A DNA stretch of 64,000 nucleotides, taken from Marinobacter profundi. GTDB taxonomy: Bacteria; Pseudomonadota; Gammaproteobacteria; Pseudomonadales; Oleiphilaceae. The translations under genes and the position numbers were made by a program. Position 1 is the stretch's first letter; each line of letters starts with the position of its first letter. The stretch is taken from NCBI RefSeq assembly GCF_002744715.1, contig NZ_KZ319368.1, positions 496,001 through 560,000 on the forward strand, in the 5' to 3' direction. The notes under the pieces are model-generated. The model ran no database searches. It was not told the origin of the DNA and saw nothing but the letters and a program-made list of their open reading frames with translations. Shown here piece by piece: positions 25,110 through 35,226 of the stretch.

Positions 25110-27428
25110 TCAGAAGGTCTGGCCGAGCGAGAACTGGAAGATCTGGGTATCGTCACCCGGCTTGTCATTCAGCGGCTTGGCAAGGCTGAACGCCAGCGGA
25201 CCAACCGCGGTTATCCACTGGAAGCCGACACCCGCCGACACCCGGATCTCGTTGAACGCGGGATCGTAATCCCGGTCCGCATCAAACACCTGGCCGGCAT
25301 CCAGGAAGAACGACGTCCGCATGGAACGGGAATCCCCGGCAAACGGCGTCGGGAAAATCAGCTCCAGGCTGCCCTCGGTCAGCAAGCTGCCGCCGAACGG
25401 GTCGGGATCCGAGAAATCATTGGGGCTGTTGGTGGCCAGCGGACCAAGGGAGTTGGCCTCGAAACCCCGTACCGAGCCATAGCCGCCGGCGTAGAAGTGC
25501 TCGTAGAACGGCATGACATTGCGATCGCCATAGCCATCGCCATAACCGATCTCACTGCGTGCCCGCAGCACCCAGCTCTGGGCATTGTTCAACGGCTGAT
25601 AGAAATCGGTGCGGTGGCTGAGCTTGTAGTAGGTCAGGTCGCTGCCCGGCACCGCCACGTCTGCCGACACCGAGTGGCTATAACCGTCGGTGGGCAGCAC
25701 CCCCCGGTTCAGGGTGCTGCGACGCCAGGAACCGAACAGGAAGTAATTGTTGAAGGAATCGCCTTCCTCCACGATGAAGTCCCGCACCTCCTCGGAGGTG
25801 AAGCTGCCGGCCTGGATTTTCGACAGGGTATAGCCCAGGCCAAAGTTCAGCCGGGTGATGTTATCAATGGGATATCCGAAGCTCAGGCGACCGCCATACT
25901 CGTCCAGCAGGTAGGATGAGATATCCTCTTCCTCGTAATCGGTTTCCCGGGCGAACACACTGAAACCGCGGCTGACCCCATCCACCGTGTAGTAGGGGTT
26001 GGTGTAGCCGAAATTGGCACTCTTCACCGAGTCACTGACGTTGACCCCGAAGGACACTCGCTTGCCGCTGCCGAAGAAATTGTTCTCGGCCACATTGGCG
26101 CCGAGGATTACCCCGGAGGTCTGGGAAAAACCGACCGACGCAGACAGGCTGCCGGTGGGTTGCTCTTCCACACTGTAGTTCACATCGACCATGTCGTCGG
26201 TGCCCGGCACCGGCACGGTTTCCACGTCCACGGTCTTGAAGAAGCCGAGACGCTCGAGGCGGGTCTTGGAGAATTCAATCCGGTCAGAGGAGGCAACACC
26301 GCCTTCCATCTGGGTCATTTCCTGGCGCAGCACCTCGTCGCGGGTGGAAACGTTACCTTCGAAATTGATCCGGCGTACGTAGGCCCGTTTGCCCGGCTCC
26401 ACATAGAAGGTCACCACCGCGGTGTTGTCGTCGCTGGTTTCCGGCACCGCGTTGACATTGGCAAAGGCGTAGCCTTCACGACCGAGACGGCGGGACAGCA
26501 GCTCGGAGGTGGCTGTCATGCGCGCCCGCGAGAACACGTCCCCTTCCTTGATATTGATGAGCTTGCGGAGTTCTTCTTCGCCGACAATCAGGTCACCCCG
26601 CAGGCGCACCTCGGACACCGTGTACTGGGGGCCTTCATCCAGCGCAATGGCAATGAACACCTGCTGTTTGTCCGGCGAGATGGAAACCTGGCTGGACTCC
26701 ACGGTGAAGTCGATGTGACCGCGGTCAAGGTAGAACGAACGCAGGGACTCCAGATCGCCGGCGAGGCGTTCGCGGGCGTATTTGTCGGAATTGGTCAGCG
26801 AATTCCACCAGCTGGTGGTTTCCAGCTCGAACAGGCCCAACAGCTCCTCGTCGCTGAAGGCCTCGTTGCCGACGATGTTCATGTGGTGGATGGCCGCCAC
26901 CGAACCTTCATTGATATCCAGGCGGATGGCCACCCGGTTACGGGGCAGCTCCTCGGCAGTGGCCTTGACCCGCGCGTTGTAACGGCCCTGGCTGACGTAG
27001 GAACGGAGAATTTCCAGTTCCAGGCGCTCCAGGGTGGCACGACGGAACACCTGGCCTTCATCGAGGCCGGCCCCGCTGAGGGCATCCCGCAACATCTCGG
27101 TCTCGATGTTCTTGTTGCCTTCAATTTCAATGGAGCTGATGGAGGGACGCTCCTGCACAGTCAGGATCAGAACCTCGCCGTCGCGGCTGGCCTCGATATC
27201 GGTAAACAGTCCGGTACGGAACAGGTCGCGGATGGCAGCGGCCAGTTCAAGCTCGTCAAGCTGTTCACCGATGGTGACCGGAAAGGCAGAAAAGACAGTT
27301 CCCGCAGAAACCCTCTGCAGGCCCTCTACTTCGATGTCCGAAACCGTGAATTCGTCGGCATGCGCCGGGTTTGCGCCGAGGGATACTGCCACAAGGCTCA
27401 AAGCTGCGCCGAAAAGAGAACGTCTCAT
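25110..27428 (-). CDS. bamA: BamA, outer-membrane protein assembly factor
   Basis: The essential Omp85 barrel that inserts outer-membrane proteins. 772 residues: a signal peptide ending NPAHADEFTVS, five POTRA domains to about residue 420, then a 16-strand barrel with GGYGSVRGFEANSLGP (the VRGF lock in loop 6) and the terminal strand IFQFSLGQTF ending in Phe, the signal recognised by BAM itself. skp follows 43 bp downstream and rseP precedes it, the standard envelope gene order. Confidence 0.97.
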   Translation of the reverse strand: MRRSLFGAALSLVAVSLGANPAHADEFTVSDIEVEGLQRVSAGTVFSAFPVTIGEQLDELELAAAIRDLFRTGLFTDIEASRDGEVLILTVQERPSISSIEIEGNKNIETEMLRDALSGAGLDEGQVFRRATLERLELEILRSYVSQGRYNARVKATAEELPRNRVAIRLDINEGSVAAIHHMNIVGNEAFSDEELLGLFELETTSWWNSLTNSDKYARERLAGDLESLRSFYLDRGHIDFTVESSQVSISPDKQQVFIAIALDEGPQYTVSEVRLRGDLIVGEEELRKLINIKEGDVFSRARMTATSELLSRRLGREGYAFANVNAVPETSDDNTAVVTFYVEPGKRAYVRRINFEGNVSTRDEVLRQEMTQMEGGVASSDRIEFSKTRLERLGFFKTVDVETVPVPGTDDMVDVNYSVEEQPTGSLSASVGFSQTSGVILGANVAENNFFGSGKRVSFGVNVSDSVKSANFGYTNPYYTVDGVSRGFSVFARETDYEEEDISSYLLDEYGGRLSFGYPIDNITRLNFGLGYTLSKIQAGSFTSEEVRDFIVEEGDSFNNYFLFGSWRRSTLNRGVLPTDGYSHSVSADVAVPGSDLTYYKLSHRTDFYQPLNNAQSWVLRARSEIGYGDGYGDRNVMPFYEHFYAGGYGSVRGFEANSLGPLATNSPNDFSDPDPFGGSLLTEGSLELIFPTPFAGDSRSMRTSFFLDAGQVFDADRDYDPAFNEIRVSAGVGFQWITAVGPLAFSLAKPLNDKPGDDTQIFQFSLGQTF

Positions 27429-27471
27429 TCAGTTAATTCGCCTGTAATTGCGCGTAAGGAGGTCGCAATTC

Positions 27472-28821
27472 TCACAACCGCATCAGGTCGTTGTAAAGTG
27501 CAAACACCATTAATGTAAGAATCAATGCCATACCGATTCGTAACCCGATGGCCTGGGCCTGCTCGGACAGCGGCTTCCGGCGGATGGCTTCGATGGTGTA
27601 ATACACGATATGGCCACCATCCAGCACCGGTACCGGCAACAGGTTCAGCACGCCCAGGCTGACACTGAGATAGGCCAGAAAACGGACAAAATCCTCAAAA
27701 CCGGAGCTCACACTCGCTTCCGCTACCCGGGCAATGGTAATCGGGCCACTCAGGTTAGAGGGTGACAGCAGCCCTGTCACCATTTTCCCGATCGCTACCA
27801 GGGTCAGCCGGGTATCGTTCCAGGTTTCACCGATGGCGTTGGGAATGGCAGCCAGCGGCCCGTAGCTCACCTCCCGCAACACCTCTTCCGGCCAGTCGAC
27901 CGGTCGCACGCCGGCACCGACAAAGCCGGTGACACTGCCATCCTCGTTGGTACGGGCGGCCGGCCGAACCGCCAGCTCAAGGGACTCGCCGTCCCGCAGG
28001 ACCGTCAGGGTCAGGGTTTGTTCCGGTGCATCGCGGATATGATCGACCAGTTCAAACCAGTCGGCTACCGGCTCGCCGTCCACCGCCGTCACCTGGTCAC
28101 CGGTCCGCAGGCCCGCGGCCTCGGCACGTTCACCGGCCGCAATCTGCTCCAGCACCGCGGGAATCTCCGGGCGCCATGGCCGTATCCCGAACTCGCCCAC
28201 CGGATCCGGGGTATCCTCGCTTAACCGCCAGCCACCCAGTGCCGTTTGCAGGGTACCGCTGGCACCGCCGTCTGCCACCCGGAACGAAATGTCGCCCTGT
28301 TCGCCGGCACGCTCCAACAGGCGCATGCTGATATCCTGCCAGGAGGACACCCGGCGGCCATCCACCGCCTCAATCTCCATGCCTTCCACCAGGCCGATGC
28401 GCTCGGCAACGGAGCCCGGCTGCACCTGCCCGACAATGGGCGCCACTGAGGTCACCCCCACCACGCTCAGCACCCAGTAGGCAAGGATGGCGAACGCAAA
28501 ATTGGCAACAGGGCCGGCCGCGGCTATCGCAATGCGCTGCCCGGGCGACTTGGTATTGAAGGCGAGGTGGCGTTCTTCCGGCGCGACCGGTGCTTCCCGC
28601 TCGTCGAGCATTTTCACGTAACCGCCCAGCGGAATGGCAGCAACGGCAAATTCGGTACCATGACGGTCGTACCAGGAGTACAGCGGTTTGCCAAACCCCA
28701 CGGAAAAGCGCAACACCTTGACGCCGCAACGGCGGGCCACCCAGAAGTGGCCATACTCGTGCAGGGTCACCAGGATGCCCAGGGTCAGCGCCAGCGCCAG
28801 TATGGTTTGGACGATCTGCAT
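27472..28821 (-). CDS. rseP: RseP, site-2 intramembrane zinc protease
   Basis: RseP cleaves the anti-sigma factor RseA inside the membrane to release sigma-E. 449 residues with the zinc site HExxH in VTLHEYGHFWVARR near residue 22, two tandem PDZ domains in the centre (VQPGSVAERIGLVEGMEI, AAGERAEAAGLRTGDQV), and the third zinc ligand in PVPVLDGGHIVYY. Four membrane segments are visible. GAGAG precedes the ATG. Confidence 0.96.
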   Translation of the reverse strand: MQIVQTILALALTLGILVTLHEYGHFWVARRCGVKVLRFSVGFGKPLYSWYDRHGTEFAVAAIPLGGYVKMLDEREAPVAPEERHLAFNTKSPGQRIAIAAAGPVANFAFAILAYWVLSVVGVTSVAPIVGQVQPGSVAERIGLVEGMEIEAVDGRRVSSWQDISMRLLERAGEQGDISFRVADGGASGTLQTALGGWRLSEDTPDPVGEFGIRPWRPEIPAVLEQIAAGERAEAAGLRTGDQVTAVDGEPVADWFELVDHIRDAPEQTLTLTVLRDGESLELAVRPAARTNEDGSVTGFVGAGVRPVDWPEEVLREVSYGPLAAIPNAIGETWNDTRLTLVAIGKMVTGLLSPSNLSGPITIARVAEASVSSGFEDFVRFLAYLSVSLGVLNLLPVPVLDGGHIVYYTIEAIRRKPLSEQAQAIGLRIGMALILTLMVFALYNDLMRL

Positions 28822-28869
28822 ATCACTCTCGGTTCAGTGCATGGTCGGGGTAAGAGTACCCCAGCCGGT

Positions 28870-30057
28870 TCAGACAGTCAGCCGGCGAATCTGTTCCCGT
28901 GCCCGCTGCCTGGCCTCGCGGTCCCGGGCAAAGATAACATCAAAGCTGCTGGCCGGCCCCACCGCAATCGCCGCCAGCGTGCGCTCGATCACCCGCGGAA
29001 TGTCGGTAAAGCCAAGGCGGTTATCCAGGAAGGCAGCCACCGCCTCCTCGTTAGCGGCGTTGAGTACGGCCGGGGCGGTACCTCCGGCACAGAAAGCCTC
29101 CGCAGCCAGGCGCAGGCAGGGAAAGCGTTCCAGGTCCGGACGCTCGAAGTGGAACCGACCCAGGGCGAACAGGTCCAGCGCCGGCACACCGGCATCGATA
29201 CGTTCAGGCCAGGCCAGACCATTGGCAATGGGCGTACGCATGTCGGGACTGCCCAGCTGGGCCAGCACCGAGCCGTCGAGGTACTCCACCATGGAATGGA
29301 TAATACTTTCCGGATGAACGTGTACCTCGATGGTGTCCGGCGTGGTATTGAACAGCCAGCACGCCTCGATCAGTTCCAGCCCCTTGTTCATCAGGGTGGC
29401 GGAGTCGACCGAAATCTTCTGCCCCATGGACCAGTTGGGGTGGGCACAGGCCTGTGCCGGCGATACCGAACGCAGGGCTTCCGCACTGTGATTGCGGAAC
29501 GGACCACCGGACGCAGTCAGCAGGATCCGCCGCACGCCCGCCGCCGGAAGGTCACGAACCCGGGCCGGCGGCAGGCACTGGAAAATCGCATTATGTTCGC
29601 TATCGATGGGCAACAGTTCGGCGCCGGACTCCGCCACCGCATCCATGAACAGCTGGCCGGACATGACCAGCGCTTCCTTGTTGGCCAGCAGCACCCGCTT
29701 GCCGGCCCGCACCGCGGTCAGTGTCGGCATCAGGCCGGCGGCACCCACAATCGCCGCCATCACGGTATCGGCTTCCGCCGCCGCGGCCACCTCACACAAA
29801 CCCTGCTCACCTGCCAGTACTTCGGTGTGCGGCAGATCGGCCAACTCCGCGACCAGCTCCGCCGCAGCCGCCTCGCTCGCCATCACCGCAAACCGGGGGC
29901 GGAACTCTCGACACAGGGCCGCCATCTCGGCCACCCGGGTACTGGCGGTCAGGGCATAAACACCAAAACGGTCGGGGTGGCGACGGATTACGTCGAGGGT
30001 GCTCAGACCGATAGAACCCGTGGCTCCGAGCAGGGTAACCTGATGCACTGCGGGCAT
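28870..30057 (-). CDS. dxr: 1-deoxy-D-xylulose-5-phosphate reductoisomerase
   Basis: Dxr (IspC) makes MEP from DXP with NADPH in non-mevalonate isoprenoid synthesis. About 395 residues with the NADPH motif [18 protein letters not shown], metal-binding [13 protein letters not shown], and the substrate loop [18 protein letters not shown]. The ATG at 30057 overlaps the cdsA stop (TAATG); a GTG 6 nt upstream is the alternative start. It feeds the neighbouring uppS step of undecaprenyl phosphate synthesis. Confidence 0.96.
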   Translation of the reverse strand: MPAVHQVTLLGATGSIGLSTLDVIRRHPDRFGVYALTASTRVAEMAALCREFRPRFAVMASEAAAAELVAELADLPHTEVLAGEQGLCEVAAAAEADTVMAAIVGAAGLMPTLTAVRAGKRVLLANKEALVMSGQLFMDAVAESGAELLPIDSEHNAIFQCLPPARVRDLPAAGVRRILLTASGGPFRNHSAEALRSVSPAQACAHPNWSMGQKISVDSATLMNKGLELIEACWLFNTTPDTIEVHVHPESIIHSMVEYLDGSVLAQLGSPDMRTPIANGLAWPERIDAGVPALDLFALGRFHFERPDLERFPCLRLAAEAFCAGGTAPAVLNAANEEAVAAFLDNRLGFTDIPRVIERTLAAIAVGPASSFDVIFARDREARQRAREQIRRLTV

Positions 30058-30896
30058 TACCACTGTCCCGCCGCCAGCCAGCCGAGCTGGGTGATGATCA
30101 GCGCGAACACCGGTATCGCTGCGGTGAGGCTGTCGATCCGATCCATAATGCCGCCATGGCCGGGCAGCAGCTGACTGCTGTCCTTGATACCGCGGAAACG
30201 CTTGAGCATGCTTTCGAGAAGGTCGCCCAATACCGAGACCGCACCGGTCACCAGGGTCGCCAGCACCAGCAGGAGCGTTTCACTGCCGCTGGCAGCCGCC
30301 AGCTGGCTGACAATCAGGGCAAAAACAGCGACAGCGGCGAGACCACCCCAAACCCCGGCCCAGGATTTGCCGGGGCTGACCCGGGGCGCCAGCTTGGCCT
30401 TGCCGAAGGCACGGCCGGCAAAATAGGCACCGATGTCCGCCACCCACACCACACAGAACACATAGAGGATAACCAGCAGGTTGTTGTCCACCTCCCCGAA
30501 ACTCAGCCCCCCGGTACGCAGGTGGTTGAGGCCGACCCAGGCCGGCACCAGCACCGGCAGCCCCATCAGGGCGCGAACCGGCACCGACCCCCAGCCCTCC
30601 GAACCCGCCGGGTAACGGCGCACCAGCTGGAGGCAGACCACCCACCACACCAGCGCCAGCCAGAACACTGCCAGCGCCGGCACATGCAACAGGGCAAACA
30701 GCACTGCAGCGATCGCAGCGGCATAGCCGATCCGGGCGGCCTGACTGGTCAGCCCCGCCATATTGGCCCACTCCCAGGCCCCCAGGGTGATAATGGCGCC
30801 GGTAAACAGCGCAAACCCCAGCGGCGGCAGGAAAAAGATGCCGCCAATGGCTATCGGGGCAAGAATCAGGGCAGTAATAATGCGGGTTTTAAGCAC
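30057..30896 (-). CDS. cdsA: Phosphatidate cytidylyltransferase
   Basis: CdsA makes CDP-diacylglycerol, the precursor of phospholipids, in the inner membrane. 279 residues with about eight hydrophobic segments and the signature near the C-terminus: [12 protein letters not shown], then [14 protein letters not shown] and [18 protein letters not shown]. The start is a GTG at 30896. It lies between uppS (22 bp) and dxr (1-nt overlap). Confidence 0.96.
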   Translation of the reverse strand: MLKTRIITALILAPIAIGGIFFLPPLGFALFTGAIITLGAWEWANMAGLTSQAARIGYAAAIAAVLFALLHVPALAVFWLALVWWVVCLQLVRRYPAGSEGWGSVPVRALMGLPVLVPAWVGLNHLRTGGLSFGEVDNNLLVILYVFCVVWVADIGAYFAGRAFGKAKLAPRVSPGKSWAGVWGGLAAVAVFALIVSQLAAASGSETLLLVLATLVTGAVSVLGDLLESMLKRFRGIKDSSQLLPGHGGIMDRIDSLTAAIPVFALIITQLGWLAAGQW

Positions 30897-30918
30897 GGTG
30901 CAGTTCGCTTATCCGTCG

Positions 30919-31689
30919 TTATTGTTGTGACTGGCGCCGGGCGATCTGGTCGTCGGTCTGACCAAACCTGCGCTGCCGCCCGGCATAGGACTGCAACGCC
31001 TCACGCATCTGCGCCTCGTGGAAATCAGGCCAGAACACCGGTGAGAAGTACAGTTCGGTATAGGCCAGATGCCACAACAGGAAATTGCTGATGCGCTGCT
31101 CGCCCGCGGTACGGATCATCAGGTCCGGCATCGGCAGGTCGCCGATGCTCAGGTGCTGCTGTATCAGGTCGTCGGTGATATCCGAGGGCGCCAGTTGCCC
31201 GGCACGCACCTTCTCCGCCACCTGGCGGGTCGCCTGGGCAATGTCCCAGTGGCCACCGTAGTTGGCGGCAATAACCAGGGTCATCAGGGTGTTATTGCAG
31301 GTGAGTTCTTCCGCTTCCGCCATCAGTTCCTGCAAACGCGGGGTGAACGCGCTGCGGTCGCCAATAATGCGAAGGCGGATATTGTTCCGGTGCAGCTTCT
31401 TCACTTCCCGCTCGAGGGCGAACAGGAACAGCCGCATGAGTGCAGATACCTCGTCTTCCGGCCGGCGCCAGTTCTCGCTGGAGAAAGCGAACAACGTCAG
31501 CACCTCCACCCCTTCCCGGGCGCAGGTTTCAACCACGGCCTTCACCGCTTTTACGCCGGCTTTGTGTCCGGACACGCCGGTGAGCCGGTGCGCCTTGGCC
31601 CACCGGTTGTTACCGTCCATGATAATCGCAACGTGCCGGGGCCGGCTGTCTGCCTGCACCGGGATCTGTGCGGATACGCTTTCCGTCAT
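30919..31689 (-). CDS. uppS: Undecaprenyl diphosphate synthase
   Basis: UppS condenses isopentenyl diphosphates in cis to give the C55 carrier for peptidoglycan and polysaccharide. 256 residues: VAIIMDGNNRWAKAH with the catalytic Asp, TLFAFSSENWRRP, and PDLMIRTAGEQRISNFLLW with the conserved Arg residues. GGGGATTGC precedes the ATG at 31689. A Gln-rich tail (QTDDQIARRQSQQ) ends the protein. Confidence 0.96.
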   Translation of the reverse strand: MTESVSAQIPVQADSRPRHVAIIMDGNNRWAKAHRLTGVSGHKAGVKAVKAVVETCAREGVEVLTLFAFSSENWRRPEDEVSALMRLFLFALEREVKKLHRNNIRLRIIGDRSAFTPRLQELMAEAEELTCNNTLMTLVIAANYGGHWDIAQATRQVAEKVRAGQLAPSDITDDLIQQHLSIGDLPMPDLMIRTAGEQRISNFLLWHLAYTELYFSPVFWPDFHEAQMREALQSYAGRQRRFGQTDDQIARRQSQQ

Positions 31690-31759
31690 GCAATCCCCTG
31701 TTCAGCCGGCAAGCCCCGGGGCCGCCGGCTGATCGTCAACAATGAAAGAGCCCGGAGGG

Positions 31760-32317
31760 TCAGACCTCCATCAGGTCCTCTTCCTTGGCTTTCAGCATTT
31801 TCTCCACTTCCGCGATGTAGCGATCCGTCAGCTTCTGGATCTCGTCTTCACCGCGGCGCTGGTCGTCTTCGCTGATCTCCTTTTCTTTCTGGAGCTCTTT
31901 CAGGTCGTTGTTGGCATCACGACGGGCGTTGCGAATGGAAACCCGGCCATGCTCGGCATCGGCCTTGGCCTGCTTGACCATTTCCTTGCGGGTTTCTTCG
32001 GTCAGCATGGGCATCGGCACACGAATGATCTCGCCGTTGCTAGAGGGGTTCAGCCCCAGGTCGGACATCATGATGGCCTTTTCGACCGCACCGATCAGGT
32101 TCTTTTCCCAGGGTGCAACCGACAGCGTCCGGTTGTCTTCGACGTTGACGTTGGCCACCTGCCTGAGCGGGGTTTCCTGGCCGTAGTAGTTCACCATCAC
32201 GCTGTCCAGGATCGCCGGGTGGGCGCGACCGGTGCGGATCTTGTTGAACGCCGCCGCCAGAGCCTCCAGGCTCTTCTTCATCCGTTGTTCGGCATCTTGC
32301 TTGATTTCGTTAATCAC
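31760..32317 (-). CDS. frr: Ribosome recycling factor
   Basis: RRF splits post-termination ribosomes with EF-G. 185 residues, the normal length, with the three-helix-bundle and beta domain pattern: [22 protein letters not shown] near the start, [17 protein letters not shown] in domain II, and a charged C-terminal helix ([15 protein letters not shown]). The start is a GTG at 32317 with GAGGAA 6 nt upstream. It follows pyrH by 32 bp. Confidence 0.97.
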   Translation of the reverse strand: MINEIKQDAEQRMKKSLEALAAAFNKIRTGRAHPAILDSVMVNYYGQETPLRQVANVNVEDNRTLSVAPWEKNLIGAVEKAIMMSDLGLNPSSNGEIIRVPMPMLTEETRKEMVKQAKADAEHGRVSIRNARRDANNDLKELQKEKEISEDDQRRGEDEIQKLTDRYIAEVEKMLKAKEEDLMEV

Positions 32318-32349
32318 TGCAGTTTCCTCAATTCGTTGTCGGCTCTGTC

Positions 32350-33078
32350 TTACTCAATGAGCGTGCCTTCCGGCTCACCGGTTACGATCCGGGTCAGCGC
32401 GCCCGGCTTGTTCATATCGAACACCCGCACCGGCATGCCATGGTCGCGGGCAAGGCAGATGGCGGTCAGGTCCATCACACCGAGTTTCTTGTCCAGTACT
32501 TCATCGTAGCCCAAGTGGTCATATTTGACGGCCGTGGGATCCTTGACCGGATCTGCAGAGTATACACCGTCCACCTTGGTTGCCTTGAGCACGGCATCCG
32601 CCTCGATCTCGATACCCCGCAGGCAGGCCGCGGAATCGGTGGTGAAGAAGGGGTTGCCGGTGCCGGCACAGAAAATCACCACGTCGCCGTCTTTCAGATC
32701 CCGCACGGCACGACGGCGATCATAGTGTTCCACGATACCACTCATGGGAATGGCTGACATGACGCGGGTGCGGATGTTGGAGCGCTCGAGGGCATCACGC
32801 ATCGCCAGGCCATTCATCACGGTGGCCAGCATACCCATGTGATCGCCGGTTACCCGGTCCATGCCGGCGGCATTCAGTGCAGCACCGCGGAACAGGTTGC
32901 CGCCGCCGATCACCAGGCCCACCTGGACGCCGATACCGATCAGCGCACCGATTTCCAGTGCCATGCGGTCAAGAACTTTGGGATCAATACCGAAATCGTG
33001 CTCACCCATCAGGGCTTCGCCACTGAGCTTGAGCAGTACTCGCTTGTATCTGGGCTGGGTGTGTGATGATTTCGGCAT
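32350..33078 (-). CDS. pyrH: UMP kinase
   Basis: PyrH phosphorylates UMP to UDP. 242 residues of the amino-acid-kinase fold: [16 protein letters not shown] at the N-terminus, [10 protein letters not shown] in the nucleotide site, [17 protein letters not shown] and the Asp-rich [12 protein letters not shown]. The ATG at 33078 has GGGGAG upstream, so an earlier in-frame start at 33168 is rejected. A large hairpin separates it from tsf. Confidence 0.97.
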   Translation of the reverse strand: MPKSSHTQPRYKRVLLKLSGEALMGEHDFGIDPKVLDRMALEIGALIGIGVQVGLVIGGGNLFRGAALNAAGMDRVTGDHMGMLATVMNGLAMRDALERSNIRTRVMSAIPMSGIVEHYDRRRAVRDLKDGDVVIFCAGTGNPFFTTDSAACLRGIEIEADAVLKATKVDGVYSADPVKDPTAVKYDHLGYDEVLDKKLGVMDLTAICLARDHGMPVRVFDMNKPGALTRIVTGEPEGTLIE

Positions 33079-33113
33079 GATGCTCCCCTTTGTCATGGTT
33101 TGGCCGATACAGA

Positions 33114-33160
33114 CTTGTATCTGACATACCCCTCGCAAAAAGGGGTATCTCAGATACAAG
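33114..33160. repeat. 47-nt near-perfect hairpin between tsf and pyrH
   Basis: CTTGTATCTGA pairs perfectly with TCAGATACAAG, and the inner arms ATACCCCT and AGGGGTAT pair around a 7-nt loop. The loop on the minus strand is T-rich but no T-run follows the stem. It may attenuate or process the rpsB-tsf-pyrH transcript; this is inference. Confidence 0.7.
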
Positions 33161-33244
33161 CCCGCCACGAGGGCCGGGTTACCCCGACCAACGTGGCAGA
33201 CTCAGGAGACCCGCACCGAAGACCGGCACAGGTCACAGGAAGGA

Positions 33245-34114
33245 TCAGGCCTTGCCAGTACCTGCAGCAGCAGCTACTTCAGCAGCAAAGTCGACAACTT
33301 CCTTCTCGATGCCTTCGCCCACTTCCAGGCGAACGAAACCAACCAGGTCGCCGCCGGCAGCCTTGATCAGCTGACCCACGGTCTGGTCCGGGTTCTTGAC
33401 GAACGGCTGTTCAACCAGGCTGTTCTCGGCCAGGAACTTCTTGATACGGCCGCCCATCATCTTCTCGACGATTTCAGCAGGCTTGCCTTCCATATCCGGC
33501 TGGGCCTTGATGATTTCCTTTTCTTTTTCCAGCTCTTCGGCCGGCATATCTTCCGGCTTGCCAATGCGCGGGTTTACCGCAGCGACGTGCATGGCAACAT
33601 CGCGGGCAATTTCAGCGTCGCCGGCAGTCAGGGCAACTACGGAAGCGATCTTGCTGTTGCTGTGGACATAGCCACCAACAACCGGACCCTCAACCTTGAC
33701 CACACGACGAACCGTGATGTTCTCGCCGATCTTCTGAACCAGCGCTTCGCGCTTGGATTCCAGATCGCCTTCCATCAGCTTGGCAACGTCGGTCTCGCCT
33801 TTTTCGAAGGCAACGTTCAGAACGTCGTTGGCGAAGTTCATGAAGTTGTCGTCGCGGGCAACGAAGTCAGTTTCGGAGTTCACTTCCAGAATGAAAGCAA
33901 CGGTGTTGTCGTCAGACACCTTGATCAGGGAAACACCTTCAGCGGCGGTACGGCCGGCTTTCTTGGCAGCCTTCAGACCGGAAGACTTGCGCAGCTCCTC
34001 GATTGCAGCTTCGACACTGCCGTCAGCCTCAACCAGCGCCTTCTTGCACTCCATCATGCCAAGGCCGGTACGCTCACGCAGCTCTTTGACCATTGCAGCG
34101 GTAATTGCAGCCAT
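33245..34114 (-). CDS. tsf: Elongation factor Ts
   Basis: EF-Ts exchanges GDP on EF-Tu. 289 residues, with the N-terminal UBA-like module [20 protein letters not shown] and [12 protein letters not shown], the [10 protein letters not shown] motif of the EF-Tu contact region, and a coiled-coil segment near [19 protein letters not shown] precedes the ATG at 34114; a TTG two codons upstream is less likely. It follows rpsB as in most bacteria. Confidence 0.97.
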   Translation of the reverse strand: MAAITAAMVKELRERTGLGMMECKKALVEADGSVEAAIEELRKSSGLKAAKKAGRTAAEGVSLIKVSDDNTVAFILEVNSETDFVARDDNFMNFANDVLNVAFEKGETDVAKLMEGDLESKREALVQKIGENITVRRVVKVEGPVVGGYVHSNSKIASVVALTAGDAEIARDVAMHVAAVNPRIGKPEDMPAEELEKEKEIIKAQPDMEGKPAEIVEKMMGGRIKKFLAENSLVEQPFVKNPDQTVGQLIKAAGGDLVGFVRLEVGEGIEKEVVDFAAEVAAAAGTGKA

Positions 34115-34207
34115 GTTCAATCCTCTTAACTGTTTCGAATTCGGTGGGGAGGCTCACCCGGGGGATCACCCCGGGCAACCTTACATCTCAAACGTGAAGG
34201 AAAAGCA

Positions 34208-34954
34208 TCACTCGGCGGACGGAGCGGCGCCTTCAACGTCTTCGCTGATTTCGACAAACTCGTCAGCGCCGCCAGCCTGAGAGGCTTCCAGGCAGGTATC
34301 TGCCACGGCTTTAACGTAGATCTGGATGGCACGGATGGCGTCATCGTTACCCGGGATCACGAAATCAACGCCGTCGGGATCGCTGTTGGTATCAACCACA
34401 CCGATAACAGGAATGCCCAGCTTGTTGGCTTCCTTGATGGCGATACGCTCGTGGTCCACGTCGATGACGAACAGTGCGTCCGGCAGGCCGCCCATGTCCT
34501 TGATCCCGCCGATGGAACGCTCAAGCTTCTCCATCTCACGGGTACGCTCGAGAGCTTCTTTCTTGGTCAGCTTGTCGAACGTGCCGTCCTTGCTCTCGGT
34601 TTCCAGGTCACGGTAGCGACGGATGGACTGACGGATGGTCTTGTAGTTGGTCAGCATGCCACCGAGCCAGCGGTGGTTAACAAACGGCTGACCGGAACGC
34701 TCTGCTTCTTCCTTGATGATCTTGGCAGCAGCGCGCTTGGTACCTACGAACAGAACCTTGTTCTTGTTCTCTGCCAGCTGCTGAACAAAGTTCAGAGCTT
34801 CGTTCATGGCAGGAACAGTCTGCTCCAGGTTGATGATATGAATCTTGTTGCGGGCACCGAAAATGTACTTACCCATTTTCGGGTTCCAGTAACGGGTCTG
34901 GTGACCAAAGTGAGCACCTGCCTTGAGCAGGTCACGCATATTTACCTGAGCCAT
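34208..34954 (-). CDS. rpsB: 30S ribosomal protein S2
   Basis: 248 residues with standard S2 motifs: [22 protein letters not shown] at the N-terminus (about residues 6-27), the HIINLEQT segment, [17 protein letters not shown] in the centre, and [18 protein letters not shown] near the C-terminus, followed by an acidic tail. It is the first gene of the rpsB-tsf-pyrH-frr run. A leader of about 130 nt with a stable hairpin precedes it, where S2 autoregulation would be expected. Confidence 0.98.
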   Translation of the reverse strand: MAQVNMRDLLKAGAHFGHQTRYWNPKMGKYIFGARNKIHIINLEQTVPAMNEALNFVQQLAENKNKVLFVGTKRAAAKIIKEEAERSGQPFVNHRWLGGMLTNYKTIRQSIRRYRDLETESKDGTFDKLTKKEALERTREMEKLERSIGGIKDMGGLPDALFVIDVDHERIAIKEANKLGIPVIGVVDTNSDPDGVDFVIPGNDDAIRAIQIYVKAVADTCLEASQAGGADEFVEISEDVEGAAPSAE

Positions 34955-35006
34955 GATATTTACCTTTTAGCTTCGGGTTAGTCCTCCACGCGTCCGATTG
35001 CCCCAA

Positions 35007-35031
35007 CCTTCCTCCCGCAAACGGGAGAAGG
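35007..35031 (-). promoter_or_regulatory. Leader hairpin of rpsB
   Basis: On the minus strand CCTTCTCCCG and CGGGAGGAAGG form a stem with one unpaired base around a TTTG loop, between the presumed promoter and the rpsB start. rpsB leaders are known to carry S2-responsive structures in gammaproteobacteria; matching this hairpin to that class was not tested. Confidence 0.5.
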
Positions 35032-35092
35032 CACCCTGGGACAACGTGCCGACACGTGTGTGAATTTGCCGGATTCGTTTCCGGCGGGCGCG

Positions 35093-35098
35093 TTTATA
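35093..35098 (-). promoter_or_regulatory. Possible extended -10 of the rpsB promoter
   Basis: The minus strand reads ATGG-TATAAA, a TGn-extended -10. The -35 region is weak (TGGAAT at 18 nt). It lies about 140 nt before the rpsB start codon. Weak support. Confidence 0.4.
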
Positions 35099-35166
35099 CC
35101 ATAAACGGCAAGCGCGATTCCATCACTTTTGGCCCTGACCGGCATCGGGGTTAGTACTGCCCTTCC

Positions 35167-35195
35167 TTGTGCCTTGGACCCGCGCCCCTTAAAAT
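35167..35195 (+). promoter_or_regulatory. Promoter of map-glnD
   Basis: TTGTGC (35167-35172) and TAAAAT (35190-35195) are separated by exactly 17 nt, about 32 nt before the map ATG. It would drive map and the following genes. Confidence 0.6.
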
Positions 35196-35226
35196 GCCGG
35201 TTTGATTCTTATTAACAGGAACCCCA

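Noticed and set aside
28567..30174. 535-codon plus-strand frame across rseP and dxr
   Set aside because: It covers two well-identified minus-strand genes; low-complexity shadow of codon bias.
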